From assembly GCA_963662155.1 (NCBI GenBank), contig OY759271.1, positions 756,001 through 820,000 on the forward strand: a DNA stretch of 64,000 nt, read 5' to 3'. This document shows, in pieces, positions 23,401 to 33,290 of the stretch (the first letter of the stretch is position 1; every line of letters begins with the position of its first letter). A program made the translations under genes and the position numbers. This stretch comes from Lamellibrachia columna. Its lineage: Eukaryota; Annelida; Polychaeta; Sabellida; Siboglinidae. Under the pieces are notes generated by a model. It was not told the origin of the DNA, searched no databases, and worked only from the letters and a program-made list of their open reading frames with translations.

Positions 23401-25304
23401 AATGTGCATTACCAGTTTTGCCTATGATGCGAACATTGTATGTTGTCCACTGCGCCTTGTCAGACATTTCATTCCTCTTTATTTTCTTCTTCTGGTCATT
23501 TCCAGATGGCCAGTAGTAAATTTTCTGCCAAGTTAAACAAATATGACAAAGATAACTAACATTAAATTAAATAGTTAATGTAACAAACTGACATTATCTT
23601 TGTCTATTTGTAGATGTATTTAAGTATACATATTGAGAGACAAAAAGTTTGGCTATTTGATATTTTGGCTGCGTTTTCTGTCACGGGTTTTCTCAAAATA
23701 TAACCCAAATGTTTCTACACGAACCCTCCCCCTCTCCACTAAAACAAATTCTTACGTAGTCAGCCTGGGTAATGTCTGCAAATAACCAATTAAGCCATAA
23801 TTAGTATTCCACACAAAAATTGCATTTTTATTACTTACCCCATCTCCTCTTTTTTCTATCCATGATGTTGGATAGAACCACAGAGTATGGCATGGCTACA
23901 CTGAAACCAAGGAGATGTGAAATCAAATCAAAACTGTTTACAAATCAGCTTGTACAGTTTTACACAGGCAAAGCTTATATTTTCTCTATGCTTTAAAATA
24001 ATTGAAAAATTTAATATTAATTACACTGACATTCAACGAATTCCACAGTTTTGTCCCATACTAATACATAATCAATGACATAGCCCAAGCTTCTATCAGT
24101 TGATACATAGGTTCTGGAAAACTGATTTTGTTTTCATGTGCAGCATGCATTTCTATGCCTTACAAATTACATATGAATGTTTTATTCATCTCTATATTTT
24201 AATGTTTGTAATATGTTAGCTATAACAGGTGGCTCAAATATCATGGCTATTAACATAATACAATATGATTTTTTACAAAGGACATTAACAAAGTAAGCAT
24301 GTGTGTGTGCGTGTGTACCTCAGTAGTCATGAAGGAGCTGAATAAACACAATGTCACTGCCAGAGTCCATCCTTATACATCTCTTAGTTAGGACTTTTCC
24401 TTCCACAATTTTCATTTCATAGTTTGTTCTCCGCACTTTGCAGCCTCCAATAGTCCGAGAATCACAGGGGTGCATAAATAAAGCCCCTGGTGAATGGTAA
24501 ATCCTGCATTTGTATGTGTCTTCTTGTCTATTCTCCACACAAACCACTTCACAGTACTAGATCTGTATGCATTATCTGGCCGTCTATGATAAATATGTCT
24601 TTGTAGAGTTGTATACTCCTCTTCATGTTGTATTTCTTCGAAGAGTCTTTTCACAATTTGGGCGGCAGGATTTCTGCCAGACCTCACCTTTCTGATGATT
24701 CACTCTCACTGTATGATTCTACTTCCCTGTCAGTAGGGATGTCATCAGTAATAGTATCACTGTATGCATTGTCATCATAATCATCATTAGTAACATTGTC
24801 ACTATGGTGGTCATGTTCATCACTGTGGTCATGTTCAACACTGTGGTCATGTTCATCACTGTGGTCATGTTCAACACTGTGGTCATGTTCAACACTGTGG
24901 TCATGTTCATCACTGTGGTCATGTTCATCACTGTGGTCATGTTCAACACTGTGGTCATGTTCATCACTGTGGTCATGTTCAACACTGTGGTCATGTTCAA
25001 CACTGTGGTCATGTTCATCACTGTGGTCATGTTCATCACTGTGGTCATGTTCAAAACTGTGGTCATGTTCATCACTGTGGTCATGTTCAGCATTTGTGTT
25101 ATGCTCAACTTGGTCATTATTGCTTTCTTGAAATTCTGTCACATCTTCTGATGTTTCATTTCCGGAAGTGTCTCCAATTAATTCATGTGTATCTGCATCT
25201 ATTTTGGACTTTATTCTCTTTTCCGACATCCATCTTCTGCAATATTCCCGTTTCCGTGCTCTTTTCATATGGGCACTCAACGCGTCTATATCCTGCTCAA
25301 ACAA
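20441..25304 (-). CDS. DUF4806-type multi-exon gene (tentative model)
   Basis: Exons read on the minus strand with GT-AG borders. 25304-24688 holds a basic N-terminus MKRARKREYCRRW and the EHDHS repeats, and its strong donor AAAG/GTGAGG lies right at the apparent stop. Next come 23900-23839 (MPYSVVLSNIMDRKKRR), 23775-23756, 23524-23413 (KIYYWPSGN ... WTTYNVRIIGKT), 23020-22859 (EYPDYETASKYAKKAEDTS), 22472-22333, 21927-21721, 21330-about 21144 (VLAKLEKLEKTMQEI ... LPNGKK ... FEKQLGEDDD) and 20600-20441 (ILSSLEGASLARS ... MGQKGKLPF). The YWP region, the EDTS linker, a coiled coil and the LP...FE plus G.GK...F blocks are the arrangement I associate with DUF4806 proteins, whose function is unknown. 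Phases agree for most joins. They fail between 22859 and 22472, and the 21330 exon meets TGA before its next donor. Either small exons are missing or the gene is decaying. Confidence 0.55.
20693..20740. repeat. Alternating purine-pyrimidine tract (GCATGC/GCAC/ACAC)
   Basis: The tract runs gcatgcatgcatgcacgcac, then gcgcgcacacacgtac, then tatgtatg. It is a strictly alternating stretch with Z-DNA potential, in a region without a recognised gene. Confidence 0.8.
21372..21672. repeat. ~142-bp imperfect tandem duplication
   Basis: The segment from gcaattttaggtggggctt (21372) recurs at 21514 as gcaattttagttgggtcct, and the two remain alignable to gaccaatg(g/c). It lies in an intron of the DUF4806-type gene. 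Confidence 0.8.
22208..22288. mobile_element. pogo-like terminus / short hairpin
   Basis: gttaatccagacac and gtgtcaggattaac form an inverted pair, and the right side ends ccaagttccactgtc. That resembles pogo/Tigger termini read inward (CAGTGGAACTTGG). The matching left terminus is not clear. Confidence 0.35.
24805..25096 (-). repeat. 18-bp coding minisatellite encoding EHDHSD/EHDHSV
   Basis: About 16 copies of an 18-bp unit (plus strand catgttcatcactgtggt) encode EHDHSX, with X = D, V or once F. In protein order the X residues are D F D D V V D V D D V V D V D, so a six-unit (108-bp) pattern DDVVDV appears twice. The reading frame is open throughout. Confidence 0.9.
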
Positions 25305-25741
25305 ATTTCCTCTATAACTAATGATGCAGAAGATAAGTCATGGCAGATGTTATATGTTGGCCAATCCCCTACTAAATGGACAGTTGTACAACAGTACCCC
25401 TAGGCCTAGCTGGCAGATAACCCTGTTGAAACTTGGAACTTAATTAGTGTTGCTGCTAGGGGTAGTGTAGTACTACTATACCACCCCTTGCTATAGTGAT
25501 GATTACACAAAATAAGTAATGTCACTGGACACAACTGTCTCAGATCTACACAGTGTTAAGTTGGTAGATTAGCCTTATATTTGACAAGGATAACATTTGG
25601 GAAAGTACATGTGACAGCGTGCTGCATTTTGAGATTGATCTTGACATCAAGTTTAACAATGAAAAACAATACATTTGTAATACTAATACATTCTAAGTGA
25701 CTTTTGGTTATTCATCAGTTAGCTACATACCTCGTTGCATC

Positions 25742-26400
25742 TACAGTCGAGCCTCGTTATAACGCGGTAGTCGGGGTCCACGACTTCGGACCGCGCTGTA
25801 AGCGAGGCGCGTTAGGTGTTCTCATATCTGCCACCAGGGAGCTACTAAACAACAGCGACCCCCGCCCGCTGCACCAAGCCCAAGAACGCTCCAAGAACGC
25901 TGTCGAAGCCCCGTGTGCTTGCAGCATTATCTTATACGGCAATATGCAGTTTATGGAACTTATTAAACGAGTATACTAGCATCAACGTGTATTATTTTTA
26001 AATGTCACACCCTCTTGACTCTTGAACTGAATAAAACACACGTACGTATTTTGTTATGGAATAGATCTACTACGATGATGATGTACTGGACCAACAGGCC
26101 TACGAATCGAAAATAATAACCTGGACCTGAGCAGCCGAAAACGTATATGATTTGACAAACGTAGTATGTAAGCTGATAAAACACAGAAAAATACAATAGG
26201 TAGAATTAATAATTGTTTCACCTCGTCTTTCAACCGATCTCGACCGAAGCATACATTTATTACGCACCACTTAACATCGTTTCATATGCGGATGACGAAT
26301 TCGTATTTTCGTTGGTTTCGCGTCGCGAAAACGATTAAATTTACGATGTAATGTAATATTACGCGGATTCGGATATAACGCGGTCGGTCGTGGATCCCGA
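25742..26400. mobile_element. Possible degraded pogo/Tigger-like element
   Basis: TA followed by cagtcgagcctcgttataac at 25744 has the form of a pogo-type terminus. A related internal word (ggatataacgcggtcggtcg) appears at 26369. No transposase frame is visible between them and the right terminus is not identified. Confidence 0.35.
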
Positions 26401-26566
26401 ATTTCTGCCGCCAGGGGAAAATGCCAACTGGGCCTGCTTAAACCTACTTAGAATTGCTTTGACAATTCTCAAGAAACATTAGGTGAACAATGTCAATGAA
26501 CGAGTATCAACGTGTTGTTTGTTTTGCGCTGCCGCCGACATCAATCGCTGTCGCTGGCTTCGCTTC

Positions 26567-27930
26567 GCACATTTTGATATTATTATAACATAAAAAAAAA
26601 ATTGTTATTACATTTTTGAAAAAAAAGTTCTGATGTTTTTAAAACAGTATTGTGTTTGCTGGGCTCAGCCATAAAATTAAAGCTTTTCTGATACCTTTCA
26701 AAGTGAAATGTTTTAATAAAACATTAAAATAAAATTTGTGTGATGTTATGCTCCTTTGTCAAAAATGTTTTTATGATGTTATATATATGTTTTAATAAAA
26801 CATTGTTCAAAAAAGGTTTTTCAAATGTTTCCAAGATGGCACATTTTGATATTATTATAACATTAAAAAAACATTTTTATGACATTTTAGAAAACATTGT
26901 TCTGATGTTTTTAAAACAGTATTGTGTTTGCTGGGTTTAGCCATACAATCAAAGGTTTTTTGATACCTTTCAAAGTGAAATTTTTAATAAAACATTAAAA
27001 TAAAATTTTTTTGATGTTTATGTTCCTTTGTCAAACATGTTTTTATGATGTTATATATATGTTTTAATAAAACATTGTTCAAAAAGGTTTTTCAAATGTT
27101 TCCAAGATGGCACATTTTGATATTATTATAACATTAAAAAAAAAATGTATTACATTTTTGAAAAAAAATGTCTTAAAACAGTATTGTGTTTGCTGGGCTC
27201 AGCCATAAAATGAAAGCTTTTCTGATACCTTTCAAAGTGAAATGTTTTAATAAAACATTAAAATAATTTTTTTTTGATGTTATGTTCCTTTGTCAAACAT
27301 GTTTTTATGATGTTATATATATGTTTTAATAAAACATTGTTCAACAATGTTTTTCAAATGTTTCCAAGATGGCAAATTTTTATATCATTATAGCATATAC
27401 AAAAACATTTTTATGACATTTTATAAAAAAAATTCTGATGTTTTTAAAGCAGTATAGTATTGGCTGGGTTCAGCCATAAAATCAAAGCTTTTCTGATACC
27501 TTTCAAAGTGAAATGTTTTAATAAAACATTAAAATAACATTTTTGTGATGTTTATGTTCCTTTGTCAAACATGTTTTTATGATGTTATATATATGTTTTA
27601 ATAAAACATTGTTCAAAAAGGTTTTTCAAATGTTCCCAAGTCGGCACATTTTGATATCATTATAACATTAAAAAAACATTATTATGACATTTGAGGAAAA
27701 CATTTTCTGATGTTTTTAAAACATTATTGTGTTTGATGGGAATGTTTTAATGATGTTTTAAAAACATCACTGAAAACTGTAAAATTACGTTATCTTAAAA
27801 ACATCTGTATGATGTTTCTGAAATTTTACATAACATTTTATTTACATTTACGAAATGTTATTGAAAAATGTTTTCGTTATAACATGTATATAACCTTTAT
27901 CAAATGTTATAAAAATGTTATGTGTTTGCT
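26567..27930. repeat. ~272-bp AT-rich tandem repeat, five copies
   Basis: Copies begin at a gcacattttgatatt-like word at 26567, 26839, 27110, 27372 and 27644 (spacing 272, 271, 262, 272). Each carries atgttttaataaaacat, a perfect palindrome around aat, usually twice, and gtgtttgctggg. The last copy degenerates into further tgttttaaaaacat-type inverted words before 27930. Confidence 0.9.
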
Positions 27931-28019
27931 GGGCGGTCACATAATCTCACCGGCAGCAGAATACGTTCGACCGCAGTGATGTCGAGGTTGTTGTCGGCTG
28001 GACGATAGTAGGCCAGATG

Positions 28020-28320
28020 TCAATAGATCGTGGAGACGGCGATGTTTCATGACGACGGCTGACGCGGACGCGCTGGTGTCACACACGGGGAAGACAGTTG
28101 AACGGTCAGCTGGCCGTACAGTATGTCAGCCGGCAATATGTCGTGGAGACGGCTAACGTGTCGTGACGACGGCTAACGTGTCGTGACGATAGCTCGTGCG
28201 GACGCACTGGTGTCGCGCGCGGGGGGAAGGCAGTTGAACAGTCGGCTGAACGCTCTGTAAGTCGGCCGTCAACATGACTTGGAGACGACGAACGTGTCGT
28301 GGACGGTCCCATTACGTTGA
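28020..28320. repeat. GC-rich tandem repeat, period about 135 bp
   Basis: gcggacgcgctggtgtcac at 28064 recurs as gcggacgcactggtgtcgc at 28199, each followed by ...ggaag(a/g)cagttgaac. Shorter ggctaacgtgtcgtgacga repeats lie in between. It abruptly follows the AT-rich repeat. Confidence 0.75.
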
Positions 28321-29481
28321 TACCCCTTTTAATATAATGTACCACGCCAAAAGCGAAAACATCATGGGTACAATTATTGCATAACCTGGTCATGCCCCAT
28401 GCCTAACAATAAACTTCCAATGTGGGCTCCCACACCACACTTGGATACTATTATTGCATAACTTGTCGATGCAATTCGTCTATATACACTCTAACATTTA
28501 CTTCACCATATTCAGGAAAATAGTTCATATAATAGCAATTCGCTGAAATTCGACATTATGACACCTACTTGTGTAAACACACAAAATGGGGATAGGCAAC
28601 AACGATCCGATTGAAGTGATCCTTTATACTATTTACTCTCGGTCCACCAAAAAAACTACCCCAACACCTGTAAGAAAACCTCAAGTAAAGGTACGTTGTT
28701 ATACAGCACGCTATCCAGTCCTTGGGATTGTTCAACGTGCTTACCATCGAGGTACCGAGAGTAATGGTGATAATACAAGTCACAATACAATGGTGAGATA
28801 GGTCTGCCAATCATTAATAATCTCACGTGCCCATTAAATGATATGCGCACATAGGCTTAGGTGGTTATATTCTTGATATCGAAAAATTGTTTTTAAAACA
28901 AAAACAATAGTAATATATTAACCTACTGCCTTGATTTGGCATGTACCAACTACAAATCAGCATAACTAAATAGTACTGTAATTGTATTTAGTCTGAAAAA
29001 TAAAATGATACTCTGTAATAAATCATCTATCCGTATAACATGGATAGGTTATATTAATTGAAGGTGTGCAAGTGTGCAAGTGCCAGACAATGCTTACGTC
29101 ATTTGACGCAGCTGTGTCTCGGGAATGTTCACAGGAGTTACGTAACGCAGGCGTCAAACACTGCGCACCTTGAAACATGCGTCCTGTTTACTTCGTACTT
29201 GATGGACAACACCCTGAGTGTCTGTGTACAAGATATTCCTATTGAAAGACCAACAGTCAGAAATCAGTTCATTTTTTTTCCAAGTTCATACAGAAGTTCA
29301 GAATGAGTTTTCGTGAGGTGTTCATTAACAAATAAACGAAGGTTTAGACCCGAGGCTGTATTGTGATGTTTTAGGTTGATTCGAGCTGTGTATGTCCCTC
29401 CGACGTTCGCTATTTAGTGTAAAAATCTTAGTGCGTGGTCGCCCGCCATCCGTTTTAGGGCGGCCAATTCTGTGCGCTCGC
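28321..29481. other. No gene recognised
   Basis: Only short frames without recognisable domains. A weak hairpin pair (ttactctcgg near 28636 and ccgagagtaa near 28756) is present. Confidence 0.5.
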
Positions 29482-29970
29482 TCAATCTCTCTGAGACTGC
29501 AGGACTGAGGTTAACTTCATATGATCATTGACAATGTCTAGGATTGCATTTTCAATTTCACAAATACCTACAGATTCGGGTATTCCTTCTATTCTCAAAT
29601 TGGATCTTCTAGAATATTGCTCGATGCTGTCGTTGGCCGATTCTAACAAGTCGACTCTACTTTCAAGTTGTTTGATTTTCTCGTCCTTCTCTTTCACAGT
29701 TTGTTTTAGTTGCTCAGTCTGAGCTGCTAAGTAGTCTATTTTGTCAGCAATCTCTTGCGGGAACAGAGCTCGTTTCAATTGTTTTATAACATCACTGTCA
29801 CTCAGAGTTGCAATAAAGGTAAGTTTTAGTAGTTCATTGTCAATACCTTCAAAGCGAGTAGCCTCTGACGAGCTTTTTTTGGCGATGCTTGGGCGGCATG
29901 ATGTCTTATTGTCGTTGGTTACACATCTGATAGGTGTGTCAAATGTGGCATGTCCAAGATGGACGTTCAA
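29482..29970 (-). pseudogene. LINE ORF1 fragment (coiled coil, L1/transposase_22-like)
   Basis: A 162-residue open frame. Residues about 85-120 form a heptad-rich coiled coil (QTEQLKQTVKEKDEKIKQLE), followed by EQYSRRSNLRIEGIPES, the hallmark start of the RNA-binding region in many non-LTR ORF1 proteins. The frame ends soon after (LQSQRD), well short of a complete RRM and C-terminal domain, and no reverse transcriptase follows at lower coordinates, so it is a truncated copy. Confidence 0.75.
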
Positions 29971-29999
29971 TATGGCAGCACGCTGAATCTGACAGACCC

Positions 30000-30725
30000 A
30001 TAGATTATGTGCAAATCCACCCCCATCTTAGGGTATTGTGAATGTTTATCTCACCAGATTCATCGTACGGATCGTTGGAAGTTCGATGCCATTAGATAAC
30101 TTCATTATTTTCCGTCGCATTTGTAACAAGAGAACATCGTCACACGAGAGCTCAACGAAACGCGGCCTGCTCCGTCCGACGTCATGAGTCGGACCATATA
30201 TAAGTTAACGTTTCCGCCTGATTGTATCCCTACCAATATTATCTGGACAATATCCTATCTTTAAATACATGGACTCTATTCCGGAAATACTGTTTATTAG
30301 ACAAAATATATCCTGGATATTGTTCTTCTACTGCTTTATATATACAGAATGTCTGCAAATTGTCCAGTTACTGAGGTTTATTTTGACCGTCTTTGGAGAC
30401 GTACAATGAATTACAGTTAGTAATTTATTATTTAAGCAGTCACATCAGTCAAAAATGCAAATTGCTGGCCCAGTAATTTGAGTTAATAAAAAAATTAAGG
30501 TGGCTCCTCGAATTTTACTATTAAATTCATGTATCTCATGACCCTATTGTCTTATCAACTTATGCTCCTATTGCATGCCATGATTTTGTCTATCCATTAT
30601 ACACTTTTGATTGGTCGATGTATGTATAATTATTATAATTTGTATTTACGGATGTAAGAATTATTAGGAGTTGTTATTTTTTCTTAAATAAAAGCATTCC
30701 TCTTCACATAACAGGCGGGTCCACA
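30000..30725. other. No gene recognised
   Basis: AT-rich sequence with no convincing coding frame. It may include the 3' flank of the minus-strand gene ending at 30726. Confidence 0.4.
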
Positions 30726-32056
30726 CTAACAACAAAGAGGTGCCCAGTTTCCCAATAAAACACCAAGAATAGCAACTATAGTTATCCATATTTCCACACA
30801 GACAGCACTTTCTAGAAAACAGCACAATGGAAGGTATATAAAAAAAATTATTATGTAACATTATATATATACTAATTTACTTAAATATCTAATGCTTGTA
30901 ATTCAAGATCCTCTCAATGTGACTTACCAAAGCCTTTACTGTGGATATACTGAAGGTGTGGTTCCACGTTCTCTATGGAGATGACCTTGAATGATGCCAA
31001 GGGCATCAAGCCAGGCTGTGTGCTGATCATGTCATGGAAATTAGCTGTGTCCTAACCGTATCCATCCAGACTAATATGACTTTAGCTGTAATCATAATCA
31101 ATGCTTCAATTTGGATTAATTGAAAAGAGAATCAAGCTTTCTCTTGTATATTTTATCTTAAATTACACAACTGTGGATATAAGAGTGTATAAACGTTATA
31201 TAAAAGTGACCTGGTTATCATCATTAAAAAAATAGCAACAACACGTTTTTCAATGCCCCTACTAATATTTTCTTATTTTCTAGCATAAAAAACATGCACA
31301 CTGTGTTTTATTTATCTGTTTTGTCACGGTTATAACGCAAAGCATGTTAATCGTGATGACAAGTAAATATAAAGCTTCAGTTATTTTTAATTATTACAAC
31401 GAATATGGGTATATCAAGGACACATTAGCTATACTTTAATACTTTTTACCTTAATACACAAATCTCAAAAACTGCTGTATTTGCAAGATATTTATGAAAT
31501 ACACATCACCGTTTCATTCAAAAGATGACAATTAAAATATGATGAAACAACATCCTCATAGAAATAGCGAATTGCTGGTGCAATTTCGCTCATTTGCATA
31601 ACATTTCATTTGTCCATATACTTATACAAAACTATCTCCGCTGCGACCCCCTAGAGACCACTGATTGGCCGTCACGAGGAGCCTTACCTGCCAGTTCTGT
31701 GTCGTGTCATGGCATGGCACACCCCGACCTTGCCTGCCCTGTTGAGTGCAGCCACCGTATGATTTACCTGCCAGTTCTGTGCCATGGCATGCCATACCCC
31801 GACATTGCCTGTCATATTGAATGGAGCCAATGTGAGCGAAAAATCTTCCACGGTGAGAGATTTACCTGCAAGTTCTTTCATTGTATGCCACACCCCGACC
31901 TTGCATGTCATACTGAGTGCAGCAATCATGAGATATTTAACTGCCAGTTCAGTGTCATGGCGTGCCACACCCTGACCTTGCCTGTCCTACTGAGTGCTGC
32001 GAGTTGATTGCCAATGAAGGACAGGTTGTTCATGACAACATACATTTGGAATTTGC
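30726..32056 (-). CDS. 3' part of an unrecognised membrane-anchored protein gene
   Basis: Three minus-strand exons join in frame. 32056-31941 follows a strong acceptor (ctctcccctttgcag) and reads GKFQMYVVMNNLSFIGNQL ... GKVRVWHAMTLNWQ. 31051-30928 follows ggttag, reads DTANFHDMISTQPGLMPLA ... HLQYIHSKGF, and has a consensus GTAAGT donor. 30811-30726 reads ESAVCVEIWITIVAILG, then VLLGNWAPLCC and TAG. Phases are 0 at the first join and 1 at the second. The last exon has a ~19-residue hydrophobic stretch near the C-terminus, consistent with a membrane anchor. I do not recognise the family. Upstream exons were not found. The first exon's own donor is lost (CAG/TTAAAT), but working donors exist in downstream duplicates (see the repeat at 31684). 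Confidence 0.5.
31684..31960 (-). repeat. Four-copy repeat of an exon end with its splice donor
   Basis: The sequence encoding ...AALSRTGKVRVWHAMTLNWQ plus the following donor recurs three more times on the minus strand. Copy ends are at 31941 (CAG/TTAAAT), 31866 (GCAG/GTAAAT), 31768 (CAG/GTAAAT) and 31688 (GGCAG/GTAAGG), with spacings of 75, 98 and 80 bp. The first copy has lost its GT. The last has the best donor. Confidence 0.8.
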
Positions 32057-32099
32057 CTGCAAAGGGGAGAGAATTCAGTGAAGTAGCACGACGTTTTCA

Positions 32100-33290
32100 C
32101 CTTACACTAAGCACAAATTTGAATAAAACAGTTGTTTATGGACCTGCTAAATGGATATATTTAATCCACATAAAAGTACCTCTGTCTGAATGAATCAGTT
32201 TAGTCGACTGTACTAAAAAATTCAATTCAAATTTATTGTAACTCTATACAATAAGAACAAATACAAAGCAGAGCGAAGTCCTATCTAATCGCATATAGTG
32301 AACAATAGGGGAAGAATAATATGTAATGTTGTACTCCCTTTTAGTTTCATCAACTACAGTTTTGAGCTATGGGTGGTTTGGAACATTTGTGTTTGGCGAA
32401 ATAGATTTGTACTTAGCAGAGACTGAAAACCATATAAAACTGCACGTGCAGTAATGTTACAGGAACTAGTTGCCCACCCAACCGAATTACGTAGTCGTTG
32501 TCCACACGCTCTCTTCATTATAGGGGCATTGTTAGCATACATTGTTAGCATACTTCAATATAGGGGCTGCCTCTGTGAAGGTACAGAGGCAGTATGCGAA
32601 AAGAAGGAAGCCTGGAAAGAAATAGAGAAGACCAAGGAGAGAGGAAATCAACCGGATTCAAGGATATACACACATACGCTTTTTTCAATCGTTATATACT
32701 ATTTAAGACTAACATGACGGACACAATAATAAGGGTGAAGGACATGGAGTCCGCCAGTTAACCCGTATGACAAGCGGTAATTAGTATACACGGTATTTAA
32801 CGTCAACCCCACAAAGAATAATATAATGTGACTACGCAACAGGATGATGAACAAATCAAAATGGCAGGCCTAACTTAATTTCCAGGTCTATGGCCGTGAA
32901 TGAAAACCGGTCACATGCATAAACATAACAAACCGCTATCGCCGTATCTTAGTTTACCCATGTTATGGGTGGTCGCATAAGTTTGCAAAGTCAAAAACAC
33001 GTATAGTGTTTAGGACTTTGCGAACTTATACTACCATCCCTTATTTGTCTGATGTCTAAGGACATCTTTAAAACAACGATGCAATTATAATACATGACTA
33101 ATACAATTTCATAAACATAATGCACATAATATAATTCTGAAGTTCTGAGTAATATCCCAAACAATCACAAATGTACATAGACATGAACGTTGTTTAGACA
33201 CAAACGTCAACAATTATGTCCAAACCAACGTGTTATTTTATGACTATTCTGAACTGACGTACGTCGCCTCTAAACAACATACTAACAGAG
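32100..33290. other. No gene recognised
   Basis: Short frames only. A perfect small hairpin (tgcctctgt ... acagaggca) lies near 32569-32592. Confidence 0.4.

Noticed and set aside
24719..25151. Alternative frames through the 18-bp repeat (MNMTTV and WSCSSL types)
   Set aside because: The repeat length is a multiple of three so every frame is open. The EHDHS frame is preferred because it has a non-repetitive, charged N-terminus and a donor in phase with downstream exons.
29058..29306. 82-residue plus-strand frame
   Set aside because: No recognisable domain, no splice or promoter context, ordinary length for chance.
31594..32007. 137-residue plus-strand frame with CHGMPHPDLAC repeats
   Set aside because: It is the antisense of the exon-end repeat. 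Splice signals and the coding exon are on the minus strand.
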